DNA from: Furfurilactobacillus curtus
GTDB taxonomy: Bacteria; Bacillota; Bacilli; Lactobacillales; Lactobacillaceae
DNA length: 64,000 bases
Direction: 5' to 3'
NCBI RefSeq assembly: GCF_045862785.1
Contig: NZ_BQXO01000004.1
Span: forward strand, 62,001-126,000
The position numbers and the translations under genes were made by a program. The notes under the pieces were generated by a model that made no database searches, was not told where the DNA came from, and saw nothing but the letters and a program-made list of their open reading frames with translations. Shown here one piece after another: positions 47,371 to 55,979 of this stretch. The first letter of the stretch is position 1, and each line of letters opens with the position of its first letter.

Positions 47371-47403
47371 GCATGCTCGCTTAACGTAAAATAATCGTAA
47401 AAA

Positions 47404-47432
47404 AAGCACATCCCCAATACGGAGATGTGCTT
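47404..47432 (-). terminator. Terminator after rplM-rpsI
   Basis: AAGCACATC / GATGTGCTT stem followed by T7 on the minus strand, between rpsI and the cas9 promoter. Confidence 0.85.
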
Positions 47433-47454
47433 TCCCAATCCGATAATCCAAAGA

Positions 47455-47847
47455 TTAACGCTTTGAGAATTGTGAAGCCTTACGAGCCTTCTTGAGACCT
47501 GGCTTTTTACGTTCTTTCATGCGTGCGTCACGAGTTAATAACCCTGCTGACTTTAATGGCGCACGAAAGTCAGGATCAACCGTCAACAATGCACGGGCGA
47601 TCCCATGGCGAGTAGCACCGGCTTGACCGGAGAAGCCACCACCATTGACGTTAACTAAAACATCATAGTTACCAGTCGTTTCCGTTGCAGTGAATGGTTG
47701 TAACACCACTTCACGCAAGTTAGCGAATGGAATGTATTCAGTAATATCTTTATCGTTCATTGTGATTTTACCAGTGCCGGGTACCAAACGAACCCGCGCA
47801 ACTGAGTTTTTCCGACGACCAGTGCCGGCGTATTGAACAGTAGCCAA
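47455..47847 (-). CDS. rpsI: 30S ribosomal protein S9
   Basis: 130 aa. Seen: YAGTGRRKNSVARVRL at the N terminus and a basic tail ending KKARKASQFSKR that reaches toward the P-site tRNA. Second gene of rplM-rpsI, 13 bp after rplM. It marks the conserved right border of the CRISPR insertion. Confidence 0.98.
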   Translation of the reverse strand: MATVQYAGTGRRKNSVARVRLVPGTGKITMNDKDITEYIPFANLREVVLQPFTATETTGNYDVLVNVNGGGFSGQAGATRHGIARALLTVDPDFRAPLKSAGLLTRDARMKERKKPGLKKARKASQFSKR

Positions 47848-47860
47848 TGTGATTTCCCCC

Positions 47861-48304
47861 TTAGATTAATTTCGTGATGTCTAAAACTTCAGGTTGTTGT
47901 GCAGCTTGATCATGTTGGTCACCTGCATAGACGTGAAGCTTAAGCAGTTGTTTGTGACCAAGCGTTCCTGCTGGCAACATACCCTTAACGGAAGTTTCAA
48001 TCAACCGAACTGGGTTTTGTTCACGTAAGTTACCTGCAGTGCGTGACTTCAAACCGCCTGGGTGATTCGAGTGGTGGTAGTACATCTTGTCTGATGCCTT
48101 CCGACCCGTTAAACCAACCTTGCCGGCGTTAAGAACGATCACAAAGTCACCCGTATCCACATTAGGGGTAAACGTTGGCTTGTTTTTGCCACGTAAGATT
48201 GAAGCAACGACTGAACTTAAACGTCCCAAAGGAACGTCTGTGGCATCAACCACATACCATTTACGGTCTACTTCACCTGGTTTTGCTAAATAAGTTGTAC
48301 GCAC
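47861..48304 (-). CDS. rplM: 50S ribosomal protein L13
   Basis: 147 aa with a GTG start at 48304, chosen because GGAGG lies 8 nt upstream; the protein starts MRTTYLAKPGEVDRKW as in homologues. The long upstream extension is not used. A structured leader precedes it. Confidence 0.97.
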   Translation of the reverse strand: MRTTYLAKPGEVDRKWYVVDATDVPLGRLSSVVASILRGKNKPTFTPNVDTGDFVIVLNAGKVGLTGRKASDKMYYHHSNHPGGLKSRTAGNLREQNPVRLIETSVKGMLPAGTLGHKQLLKLHVYAGDQHDQAAQQPEVLDITKLI

Positions 48305-48329
48305 GGTATTTTCCTCCAATTTCTTGTCT

Positions 48330-48374
48330 GTTTGACACTCGATAAAACTTTCCGGGGCTTATCGTGGGGCAAAC
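48330..48374 (-). promoter_or_regulatory. L13 leader-like RNA hairpin
   Basis: In the rplM 5' leader: GTTTG / CAAAC outer pairing with an inner CACGATAA / TTATCG-GTG stem. Position and shape fit the L13 leader, an autoregulatory element known in Firmicutes. Not checked against a covariance model. Confidence 0.5.
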
Positions 48375-48387
48375 AATACCAAGTAAC

Positions 48388-48416
48388 AGTGTACTGTTCA
48401 GACCCTGCCCTGTCAA
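48388..48416 (-). promoter_or_regulatory. rplM-rpsI promoter
   Basis: Minus-strand TTGACA (48411-48416), 17-bp spacer, TACACT (48388-48393), about 80 bp upstream of the GTG. Confidence 0.75.
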
Positions 48417-48432
48417 TGACAAATCAGTTACA

Positions 48433-49209
48433 TCACCTATTTTCATCCAGATTACTCGGATAAATGACTTCTTCTAAATACAAGCCACTGGCCGGTGCCG
48501 TTTCTCGGGCCAGTTCGCGGTCTTTAGCAGCTAGTAACGCTGGCAGTGAATCGGCTGCTCGTCGCCCATTACCGATTTCCAACAATGTGGCCACCATGAT
48601 CCGCACCTGATTGTATAAAAATCCATTTCCATAGAAATCGAAAACCACTTCATGATCGGCTGGCCGATTAGTCACTTGAATATCATAAATCGTGCGAACA
48701 TTTGATTTAGCCTGGCTTCCGGAAGCAACGAAACTGGTAAAATCGTGTTCGCCAGTCAAATCTGGTAGGGCTTGACGAATTCTATTCACATCAAGTGGAT
48801 ACTTATAATGTCCCGTGTAATTTCGTTTAAATGGGTCAACGAAGGCCGTAGTAGAGACAATATATCGATACCGTTTACCATGAGTTGAAAACCGCGCATG
48901 AAAATTATCATCCACCTCGGTCACTGTCTTCACGCTCATGTCCAAAGGAAACATGCTATTCAAGGCCAAGCGTAAATTAGCTGCCGGGATCGGTTTAGGT
49001 AGATCAAAATGAACTACTTGCCCATGCGCATGAACTCCTGCATCTGTCCGTCCAGAACCATAGACGGCAATCGCTGGTAGCGGATTTTTCGCAATCCGAT
49101 TCACGACGTCCACTAAAACAGCTTCCACCGTGCGCTGATTTGGCTGCACTTGGAAGCCGGCAAAATTGGTACCGTCATACTCAATCACGACTTTATAACG
49201 TTGTGACAT
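48433..49209 (-). CDS. truA: tRNA pseudouridine(38-40) synthase TruA
   Basis: 258 aa from the ATG at 49209. Seen: YKVVIEYDGTNFAGFQVQP and the catalytic Asp in GSGRTDAGVHAHGQ (about residue 55). The AAAGGAG site is about 13 nt upstream, a little long; an in-frame TTG upstream has no site. Last gene of the ecfA1-ecfA2-ecfT-truA run. Confidence 0.96.
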   Translation of the reverse strand: MSQRYKVVIEYDGTNFAGFQVQPNQRTVEAVLVDVVNRIAKNPLPAIAVYGSGRTDAGVHAHGQVVHFDLPKPIPAANLRLALNSMFPLDMSVKTVTEVDDNFHARFSTHGKRYRYIVSTTAFVDPFKRNYTGHYKYPLDVNRIRQALPDLTGEHDFTSFVASGSQAKSNVRTIYDIQVTNRPADHEVVFDFYGNGFLYNQVRIMVATLLEIGNGRRAADSLPALLAAKDRELARETAPASGLYLEEVIYPSNLDENR

Positions 49210-49233
49210 GAAGCTAGTTGACTCTCCTTTCAA

Positions 49234-50037
49234 TTAACCCAAATGTCGTAAGAAAACGAGCACAATATTCAAAACGATAACGACGATCACAGCACCAGTA
49301 TCAAAACCATGCCAATGAATCACCCGATAGCGGGTACGATGCTCACTACCTTGATAACCGCGCGCCTCCATAGCCGTCGCTAAGTCGTCTGCTCGGCCAA
49401 TTGCACCAACGAAGAGCGGAATAAGTAAAGGGACAATGGCCCGGAGACGTTTAATCAAACCACCATTGTTGAACTCGACACCACGGGCCCGCTGGGCGTT
49501 CATGATCGTTTGCGCCTCGTCAAGCAACGTTGGCACAAATCGCAGAGCTACCGACAACATCAACGCAGTTTGCGCAACCGGAAAATGCACCACCCGTAGC
49601 GGACGTAACATCGACTCGACACCATCCGCAATCGCCAGTGGTGCGGTGGTTAATGTGAGCACCGTGGCCACTGTAATAATTAAGAGAAAGCGCAAGAAGA
49701 CTGCAGTAGACAGTTCAATCCCTGTTTGGGTAATCATCAATACGCCCCAGTGCCAATAAACATGACCTCCAGGTGTAAATAATAATTGCAATAATGCGGT
49801 AAAAACGATCAGCCAAATCAATGGGCCAATACCACGAATAAAGTAGCTTAAACTAAGCCCCGTCAACCAAATCAGCCCACCGACAAATGCAAAGAGTAGT
49901 ACATAGGTCGTCCACGTCGTTGTTAAAAACGCCATAACGATCAAATACAAAGCCAATAGTAATTTGGCACGTGGATCTAATCGATGGAGCCAAGATTGTC
50001 CGGGAATATAACGCCCTAATGTAAGTTGCTCTAACAT
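49234..50037 (-). CDS. ecfT: ECF transporter transmembrane subunit EcfT
   Basis: 267 aa. Couples the ATPases to substrate-binding S components for vitamins and metals. Seen: about 6 TMs and the two Ala-Arg-Gly coupling motifs, RARGVEF (about 183) and EARGYQG (about 223). Its ATG overlaps the ecfA2 stop (TAATG). No S component is in the window, so this is the shared (group II) module. Confidence 0.95.
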   Translation of the reverse strand: MLEQLTLGRYIPGQSWLHRLDPRAKLLLALYLIVMAFLTTTWTTYVLLFAFVGGLIWLTGLSLSYFIRGIGPLIWLIVFTALLQLLFTPGGHVYWHWGVLMITQTGIELSTAVFLRFLLIITVATVLTLTTAPLAIADGVESMLRPLRVVHFPVAQTALMLSVALRFVPTLLDEAQTIMNAQRARGVEFNNGGLIKRLRAIVPLLIPLFVGAIGRADDLATAMEARGYQGSEHRTRYRVIHWHGFDTGAVIVVIVLNIVLVFLRHLG

Positions 50038-50900
50038 TATGCGTCCCTCCTCGGTAATTGACCTGTCAAAGCGTCAGCCAAGTCGGCCTCTGTCAGTGGT
50101 AATGAATCAAATTGAAAACCACGATTAGCTAAACGCAGTGCAAATTTAGCTGCCGTTGGTAATTCCAATTCATGTTCAGTCACCCACTGCTGGTCGCTAA
50201 AAATATCGGTCGGTGTCCCAAATTTAACCAGCTGGCTGTGTGCCATCACCAATGCATGATCTGCATAATCAGCGACATCATCCATCTGGTGAGTTACCAA
50301 CATAATCGTCAGATGTTGTTCCGTCTTTAATCGCGCAAACATCTGCATCATTTCTTGTCGACCACGCGGATCAAGTCCGGCCGTCGGTTCATCTAAGACC
50401 AATATATGAGGCCGACTAGCTAAGACGCCAGCAATCGCGACCCGGCGCATCTGACCACCAGATAGCTCAAATGGCGACCGCTCTAATAAATCGTCACTTA
50501 AGCCGACATCACGTGCAGCTTTGTGAGCAAGTTCAGTCGCCTCCGTGTCAGAATAGCCGAAATTCAGGGGGCCAAATGCAATGTCTTTAGCCACCGTTTG
50601 ATCAAACAATTGATTCTCAGGAAATTGAAAGACCATTCCCACGTGCTGGTGCAACGTTTTTAAATTTCGATTGGTTGTTGCATTTGTCAAAGTAAAATCA
50701 TCGACGGTCACTGTACCGCTCGTGGGCTTTAACAAACCGTTTAAATGTTGTACCAGTGTACTTTTACCACTACCCGTATGTCCAATGATCGCCGTAAACG
50801 ATTCATCCGGAATCTGAAAGGAAATGTCTGACAGCCCCACTGCTTCAAATGGTGAATTTGGCTGGTAAGTAAAGTCTACATGGTCGAATGAGATTGCCAT
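50037..50900 (-). CDS. ecfA2: ECF transporter ATPase EcfA2
   Basis: 287 aa from the ATG at 50900 behind GGAGG. Seen: GHTGSGKST, signature ELSGGQMRRVAIAG, LVLDEPTAGLDPRG. Overlaps the ecfA1 3' end by 25 bp. Confidence 0.95.
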   Translation of the reverse strand: MAISFDHVDFTYQPNSPFEAVGLSDISFQIPDESFTAIIGHTGSGKSTLVQHLNGLLKPTSGTVTVDDFTLTNATTNRNLKTLHQHVGMVFQFPENQLFDQTVAKDIAFGPLNFGYSDTEATELAHKAARDVGLSDDLLERSPFELSGGQMRRVAIAGVLASRPHILVLDEPTAGLDPRGRQEMMQMFARLKTEQHLTIMLVTHQMDDVADYADHALVMAHSQLVKFGTPTDIFSDQQWVTEHELELPTAAKFALRLANRGFQFDSLPLTEADLADALTGQLPRRDA

Positions 50901-51715
50901 AACCAATCCTCCATTTCATCATCCGTCAAATAACCTGTCGGGCTAGCTAACTGCCGTTGTGCTAACGCGCGGCTTAACTTTGTTGTAAAGGGTTCATCTA
51001 GTCCTGTCGCCTGCAGCAACGCATCATTGCTAAAAATCGTCGTTGGTGTTCCCTGGGTGATCAGCTTACCATCATTCATAACCAACAAACGCTGTGCTTG
51101 CGCCGCTTCGGCTAAATCATGGGTAATCGAAATAATGGTGGGCGCCTGTCCAGCCTTACGTAGCTTTGTTAGCACGGCCAACACGGTTTGGCGGCCGTGA
51201 GGATCTAACATGCTAGTCGCTTCATCTAATACGATAATACTAGGATTCATCGCAATAATCCCAGCTAACGCAACGCGTTGTTTTTGCCCACCTGATAGTC
51301 GGCTCGGTTCCCGATCAGCAAAATCAAGCATATCAACTTCACTAAGTGCCGCCTTAACGCGCTCCTGCATCTCTGTTCTAGGCACACTGGCGTTTTCCAA
51401 ACCAAAAGCAACATCGTCAGCAACCGTGGCACCAACAAACTGATTATCTGGGTTCTGAAACACCATACCGATGTGCTCGCGCACCAACCATACCGACTCT
51501 GGGCTTAGTTCGGTACCAGCAACAGTGATTGAACCTTCCTCATATCCGATCAGGCCGTCAATTGCTCGTACCAATGTACTCTTGCCACTCCCGTTGTGAC
51601 CAACGATCGCAATCCATTCTCCAGCTGCAACTGAAAAAGACACATGATCTAATGCTAACTGATCTGCTTGCGAATAACGATAGGTTAATTGTTCAACCTT
51701 TATAATATCTGCCAC
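50876..51715 (-). CDS. ecfA1: ECF transporter ATPase EcfA1
   Basis: 279 aa. Seen: GHNGSGKST, LSGGQKQRVALAG, IIVLDEATSMLDP. Forms a heterodimer with EcfA2 on EcfT. Follows the small membrane-anchored gene by 9 bp. Confidence 0.95.
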   Translation of the reverse strand: MADIIKVEQLTYRYSQADQLALDHVSFSVAAGEWIAIVGHNGSGKSTLVRAIDGLIGYEEGSITVAGTELSPESVWLVREHIGMVFQNPDNQFVGATVADDVAFGLENASVPRTEMQERVKAALSEVDMLDFADREPSRLSGGQKQRVALAGIIAMNPSIIVLDEATSMLDPHGRQTVLAVLTKLRKAGQAPTIISITHDLAEAAQAQRLLVMNDGKLITQGTPTTIFSNDALLQATGLDEPFTTKLSRALAQRQLASPTGYLTDDEMEDWLWQSHSTM

Positions 51716-51724
51716 AGTAAATCC

Positions 51725-52237
51725 TCATTTCCTCATGCTCGCCTGATTATGTACCGTAATTTTAAAGACCTCACCCGTATGCGCTGCATGAATTAATCGC
51801 GTCATATACTTTTGATACAATGAAAAAAATGCTGGATCCGCCCCAGCTCGCTTTAAATCATTAACATTTGGGTTATTTAGCAGCTGTTGGTTCCATAACT
51901 CCACACTGGCACTCGTCAATGGATTAAAGAGGCCAAACGCATCAAGTTGGTCGAATTCCAAATAAATCAGATGCCCTTGATCATCGACTCTAGCGTAAGC
52001 AGTCACACGATACCCATGAACGTAATGCGTCTCATGTAATGAATAGTGTCCAGGTTTAAACGCTTCTTTCGGCAATAACTTAGCCGCTTTTTCACTTAGA
52101 TGTCGAAGCTTTGATTCATAAGCAGCATGTTCGCGTTCAGCGTTAATTGTCGTAATCGCGGTTGCTCCTAATGCTAGAGTTGCCAAGATTAAGACAACTA
52201 ACCCTGTAATCAATTTTGCCCGACGCCTCTGCACCAT
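51725..52237 (-). CDS. Small membrane-anchored extracellular protein, unknown
   Basis: 170 aa from the ATG at 52237 (GAGGTGG upstream). Seen: basic start, one TM (LITGLVVLILATLALGATAI, about 9-28), then a soluble outer domain with HGYRVTAYARVDDQGHLI and EFDQLDAFG that vaguely recalls FMN-binding-type surface proteins, not confidently. It sits 9 bp before ecfA1, so it is probably in the same transcript. Confidence 0.7.
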   Translation of the reverse strand: MVQRRRAKLITGLVVLILATLALGATAITTINAEREHAAYESKLRHLSEKAAKLLPKEAFKPGHYSLHETHYVHGYRVTAYARVDDQGHLIYLEFDQLDAFGLFNPLTSASVELWNQQLLNNPNVNDLKRAGADPAFFSLYQKYMTRLIHAAHTGEVFKITVHNQASMRK

Positions 52238-52333
52238 TACCACCTCATTATGAAACGCTGAATACCGCACTATTTTAGCGAAAAGCCGGCCGCCATGCAA
52301 GCGCTGTCGCAAATGCCCCCTCATTTTGGATAC

Positions 52334-52439
52334 AAAAAAATCACTTAGTACCACGGTGCGAGCATCAGCTCATTCAAGCTAGACTGGGCGAACGCGATCG
52401 CCATCATCATAACGCTTTATACCATTGGTACTAGTGATT
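52334..52439 (-). other. Large inverted repeat with T run between rplQ and the 170-aa gene
   Basis: Arms TCACTTAGTACCA (52341-52353) and TGGTACTAGTGA (52426-52437) pair with one bulge around 72 nt that can form inner hairpins (GAGC/GCTC; GGCGA/TCGCC). On the minus strand the closing arm runs into T7. Could be the ribosomal operon terminator, a structured leader, or a small RNA. A TGGTATAAA extended -10-like box lies inside. Confidence 0.45.
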
Positions 52440-52511
52440 ATTTTGAATATTCAAATACTAAGGTGACCCGTCGATCAACTTAGGACAGCTATTCCCACTG
52501 TCGCTTAATGA

Positions 52512-52895
52512 TTAGTCAACGAATTCCAAGATGACCATTTGTGCTGCATCACCACGACGCGGCATGGTCTTGTACATCCGTGTGTAACCACCATTACGTT
52601 CTGCAAACCGTGGTGCTAATTCATCAAATAACTTCTGCAAAGCACTCTGTGCCTTAACATTGTCACCGTCTTCTTTAACATCAGCGATTACGCCACGGAC
52701 AAAGCTAGCAGCTTCACGACGTGCGTGCAAGTCGCCTTGCTTACCCCAGGTAATCATTTGGTCGGCAGTTTTACGAACTTCTTTAGCGCGCGCTTCAGTC
52801 GTTTCAATTCGACCGTTAACGATCAAACTAGTCGTTAAATCACGCAATAAAGCTTTACGTTGAGAACTGGTACGCCCTAATTTGCGGTAGCTCAT
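52512..52895 (-). CDS. rplQ: 50S ribosomal protein L17
   Basis: 127 aa from the ATG at 52895 (AGGAGG site). Seen: MSYRKLGRTSSQRKALLRDL. Last gene of the alpha operon end of the superoperon. Confidence 0.98.
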   Translation of the reverse strand: MSYRKLGRTSSQRKALLRDLTTSLIVNGRIETTEARAKEVRKTADQMITWGKQGDLHARREAASFVRGVIADVKEDGDNVKAQSALQKLFDELAPRFAERNGGYTRMYKTMPRRGDAAQMVILEFVD

Positions 52896-52925
52896 GCTGA
52901 ACCCTCCTTCTATCAATAAGTCTGA

Positions 52926-53870
52926 CTAGTCTTCTTGTTTCAAAGAAAGACCAAGGCCAGCTAATTTTGCCTTAACTTCTTCAAGTGACTTACGACCAAG
53001 GTTACGAACCTTCATCATGTCCGCTTCTGTCCGATCAGTTAACTCTTGAACCGTGTTGATTCCAGCACGCTTCAAACAGTTGTATGAACGTACAGACAGA
53101 TCCAACTCTTCGATGGTCATTTCGAGCATCTTTTCCTTGTGTGTCTCTTCTTTTTCAACCATGATTTCAGCATTTTTTGCCGTATCGGTTAAATCAACAA
53201 ACATCGCAAGGTGTTCAGTTAAGATCTTGGCAGCTAAACTAATGGCTTCACTTGGTGAAATGGAACTATCGGTCCACACATCCAAAGTTAACTTGTCATA
53301 GTCGTCACGCTGGCCAACACGAGTATTTTCAACTTGGTAGTTTACACGTTCGATTGGGGTATAAATGGAATCGATTGGTAACACGCCAATTGGCATATCA
53401 TCCTGACGAGTTTTATTTTCATCAGCTGAAACATAACCACGGCCCTTGTTAGCAGTTAAGTGCATATGGAAAGTGGCACCGTCTGCTACTGTGCAGATGT
53501 AAAGATCCGGGTTCATCACTTCAACATCAGCATCCGTTTGAATGTCACCTGCTGTGACAGTCGCCGGACCCTTGACATCAATGTCCATGCCCTTTTCTTC
53601 GTCGGTCGCCATTTTCAAAGAAACTTTCTTCATGTTCAAAATGATCTGTGTAACATCTTCCACGACACCTTCAACAGTAGAGAATTCGTGGAGTACACCA
53701 TCAATTTGAATACTAGTGACAGCCGCACCAGGCAATGATGAAAGTAAAATTCGTCGTAGCGAGTTGCCAAGGGTCGTTCCATAGCCACGTTCTAGTGGTT
53801 CAACAACGAACTTCCCATAGTTATCACTTTCATCGATTTTGTGAATGTTTGGCTTTTCAAATTCGATCAT
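52926..53870 (-). CDS. rpoA: RNA polymerase alpha subunit
   Basis: 314 aa from the ATG at 53870 (AAAGGGG site). Seen: N-terminal dimerisation domain with GYGTTLGNSLRRILLSSLPG, acidic linker near 225-245, and C-terminal UP-element-binding domain with SVRSYNCLKRAGINTVQEL. Confidence 0.98.
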   Translation of the reverse strand: MIEFEKPNIHKIDESDNYGKFVVEPLERGYGTTLGNSLRRILLSSLPGAAVTSIQIDGVLHEFSTVEGVVEDVTQIILNMKKVSLKMATDEEKGMDIDVKGPATVTAGDIQTDADVEVMNPDLYICTVADGATFHMHLTANKGRGYVSADENKTRQDDMPIGVLPIDSIYTPIERVNYQVENTRVGQRDDYDKLTLDVWTDSSISPSEAISLAAKILTEHLAMFVDLTDTAKNAEIMVEKEETHKEKMLEMTIEELDLSVRSYNCLKRAGINTVQELTDRTEADMMKVRNLGRKSLEEVKAKLAGLGLSLKQED

Positions 53871-53947
53871 TCTTTTGTTTACCCCTTTCAAAACTCGTCT
53901 AATTTAATCAATGAACGTCCATCACTCCAACAAAGTGATGTCATCAA

Positions 53948-54337
53948 TTAAACACGACGACGCTTTGGAGGACGAGATCCGTTATGTGGAACTGGAGTTA
54001 CATCGCGGATTGAAGTCACTTCAAGACCAGTTGATTGTAAAGCACGGATAGCGGCTTCACGACCAGAACCAGGTCCTTTAACGGCAACTTCAACCGTCTT
54101 CATTCCATGTTCCATTGCGCCTTTTGCAGCGGCTTCAGCAGCCATTTGAGCAGCGAATGGCGTTGATTTACGACTACCTTTAAAGCCAAGAGCACCAGCT
54201 GAAGACCATGCCACAGCGTTCCCTTGCACATCGGTAACCATAACTAACGTGTTGTTAAACGTTGAGTGAATGTGCGCAACACCTGATTCAACGTTCTTTT
54301 TGACACGACGCTTACGTGATGTTTTTCTACCTGCCAT
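53948..54337 (-). CDS. rpsK: 30S ribosomal protein S11
   Basis: 129 aa. Seen: GVAHIHSTFNNTLVMVTD and the conserved C-terminal PHNGSRPPKRRRV. Confidence 0.98.
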   Translation of the reverse strand: MAGRKTSRKRRVKKNVESGVAHIHSTFNNTLVMVTDVQGNAVAWSSAGALGFKGSRKSTPFAAQMAAEAAAKGAMEHGMKTVEVAVKGPGSGREAAIRALQSTGLEVTSIRDVTPVPHNGSRPPKRRRV

Positions 54338-54369
54338 AAGAAATGCTAACCTCCTTTATTTGAAATGAA

Positions 54370-54735
54370 TTACTTCTTCTTGCCAGCAATTGCTTTAGCT
54401 GGGCCTTTGCGAGTCCGTGCGTTGTTCTTCGTGTGCTGTCCGCGCACTGGTAAACCACGACGGTGCCGCATGCCTCGGTATGAACCAATTTCTTGTAAGT
54501 TCTTGATGTTCAAGCTGACTTCCCGGCGAAGATCCCCTTCAACCTTATAGTTGTCAACAATTGCACGAATTTTATCTTCGTCTTCAGGCGCTAAGTCCCG
54601 AACTCGAATATCTTCGCTAACACCAGCATCAGCCAAAATCTTTTGCGCTGATGTATTACCGATTCCGAAAATGTAAGTTAAACCAATCACGATTCGCTTG
54701 TCCCGTGGAAGGTCAACACCTGCAATACGAGCCAT
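54370..54735 (-). CDS. rpsM: 30S ribosomal protein S13
   Basis: 121 aa. Seen: MARIAGVDLPRDKRIVIGLT and YRGMRHRRGLPVRGQ. Confidence 0.98.
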   Translation of the reverse strand: MARIAGVDLPRDKRIVIGLTYIFGIGNTSAQKILADAGVSEDIRVRDLAPEDEDKIRAIVDNYKVEGDLRREVSLNIKNLQEIGSYRGMRHRRGLPVRGQHTKNNARTRKGPAKAIAGKKK

Positions 54736-54759
54736 AACAATTACCTCCTTTTTTCTGAA

Positions 54760-54879
54760 TTATTTACCTTGACGTTGCTTATGCTTTGGATTTGCAGAGC
54801 AAATCACCATGACACGACCGTTACGCTTAATCACACGGCAGTGTTCACACATAGGCTTTACTGATGGTCTTACTTTCAT
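54760..54879 (-). CDS. rpmJ: 50S ribosomal protein L36
   Basis: 39 aa. Seen: MKVRPSVKPMCEHCRVIKR and VICSANPKHKQRQGK, the zinc-binding C+ form of L36 (Cys pair CEHC plus a later Cys and His). An AGGA-type site precedes the ATG. Between infA and rpsM as usual. Confidence 0.97.
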   Translation of the reverse strand: MKVRPSVKPMCEHCRVIKRNGRVMVICSANPKHKQRQGK

Positions 54880-54909
54880 GATTTTTCCTCCATAATTATG
54901 AGGCGACGA

Positions 54910-55125
54910 TTACTTGAAACGGTAAGTAATCCGACCCTTTGTCAAATCGTACGGTGACATTTCAACGGTGACCTTGTCACCAGGCAGAATCCGAATATAA
55001 TGCATTCGGATCTTACCTGACACGTGAGCCAAGATTTCATGACCGTTCTCAAGTTCTACTTTAAACATCGCATTAGGCAATGTTTCTTTAACAGTGCCTT
55101 CGATTTCAATTACGTCACTTGCCAA
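54910..55125 (-). CDS. infA: Translation initiation factor IF-1
   Basis: 71 aa with a TTG start at 55125, 8 nt after GGGGAGGG. Seen: ASDVIEIEGTVKETLPNAMF and RILPGDKVTVEMSPYDL, an OB fold. A gap of about 180 bp from adk suggests an independent promoter. Confidence 0.96.
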   Translation of the reverse strand: MASDVIEIEGTVKETLPNAMFKVELENGHEILAHVSGKIRMHYIRILPGDKVTVEMSPYDLTKGRITYRFK

Positions 55126-55308
55126 ACAGAATTCCCTCCCCTTATGAACTTTAATTCTTGCGATACGGTGGCAAAAAAAGACGGAAAAACGGCGAAAACA
55201 ACCGTTTCCACCCTCTTGGCGCACCACTCTGCGCAAACCATACCAAGAGATTTTATCACATTCTTAAGGGTCCTGCAAATAATGGGTTTGAACTTGTCAA
55301 CCCCAAAA

Positions 55309-55977
55309 TTACGATTCACTGACAGACTGTAAGACAGTGGAGACGTCCTCGAAAACATCGTCGATTTTACGTTGGCCATTGATCGTGTGCAAGACACCCT
55401 GGCCTTGGTAGTAATCAACTAAAGGTGTATTCATCTTAATATTGACAGCCAACCGGTTTTTAACCGTTTCAGGTTTATCATCATCACGCTGATAGAAGTC
55501 ATGGGACCCACAAACATCGCAAGTACCTTCAACCTTTGGTGGATTACTGATTCGATTATAAGTTGCGCCACAAACTCGACAGATAAACCGAGCAGATAAG
55601 CGATCAACTAACACTGCAGAATCAACATCAATGTTAATCACGGCATCAAGGTGACGTTTCGAGTCGGCAAGCATTTGATCTAACGCAGCCGCTTGATCAA
55701 GATTCCGTGGATAGCCATCCAACATGAACCCATTTTTCAAGACGTCTGGTTGACTCAAACGTTCACGAACGATCCCGTTCGTAACCTCGTCGGGAACCAA
55801 TTCACCTTTATCAATGTAAGCTTTGGCGGCTAAACCCATTTCAGTTTCATTCGCCATTGCTTCCCGAAAAATATCCCCCGTCGAAATGTGCGGAACTTGA
55901 TATTCATCGTCGATCTTTTGCGCTTGGGTCCCTTTACCGGCACCAGGCAAGCCCATCAGAATCAAGTTGAGTGCCAT
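55309..55977 (-). CDS. adk: Adenylate kinase
   Basis: 222 aa. Seen: P-loop MGLPGAGKGTQ and a zinc-binding LID with CRVCG and CDVCG pairs (about residues 130-153), as in Gram-positive enzymes. Start 2 bp after the secY stop. Confidence 0.98.
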   Translation of the reverse strand: MALNLILMGLPGAGKGTQAQKIDDEYQVPHISTGDIFREAMANETEMGLAAKAYIDKGELVPDEVTNGIVRERLSQPDVLKNGFMLDGYPRNLDQAAALDQMLADSKRHLDAVINIDVDSAVLVDRLSARFICRVCGATYNRISNPPKVEGTCDVCGSHDFYQRDDDKPETVKNRLAVNIKMNTPLVDYYQGQGVLHTINGQRKIDDVFEDVSTVLQSVSES

Positions 55978-55979
55978 GA

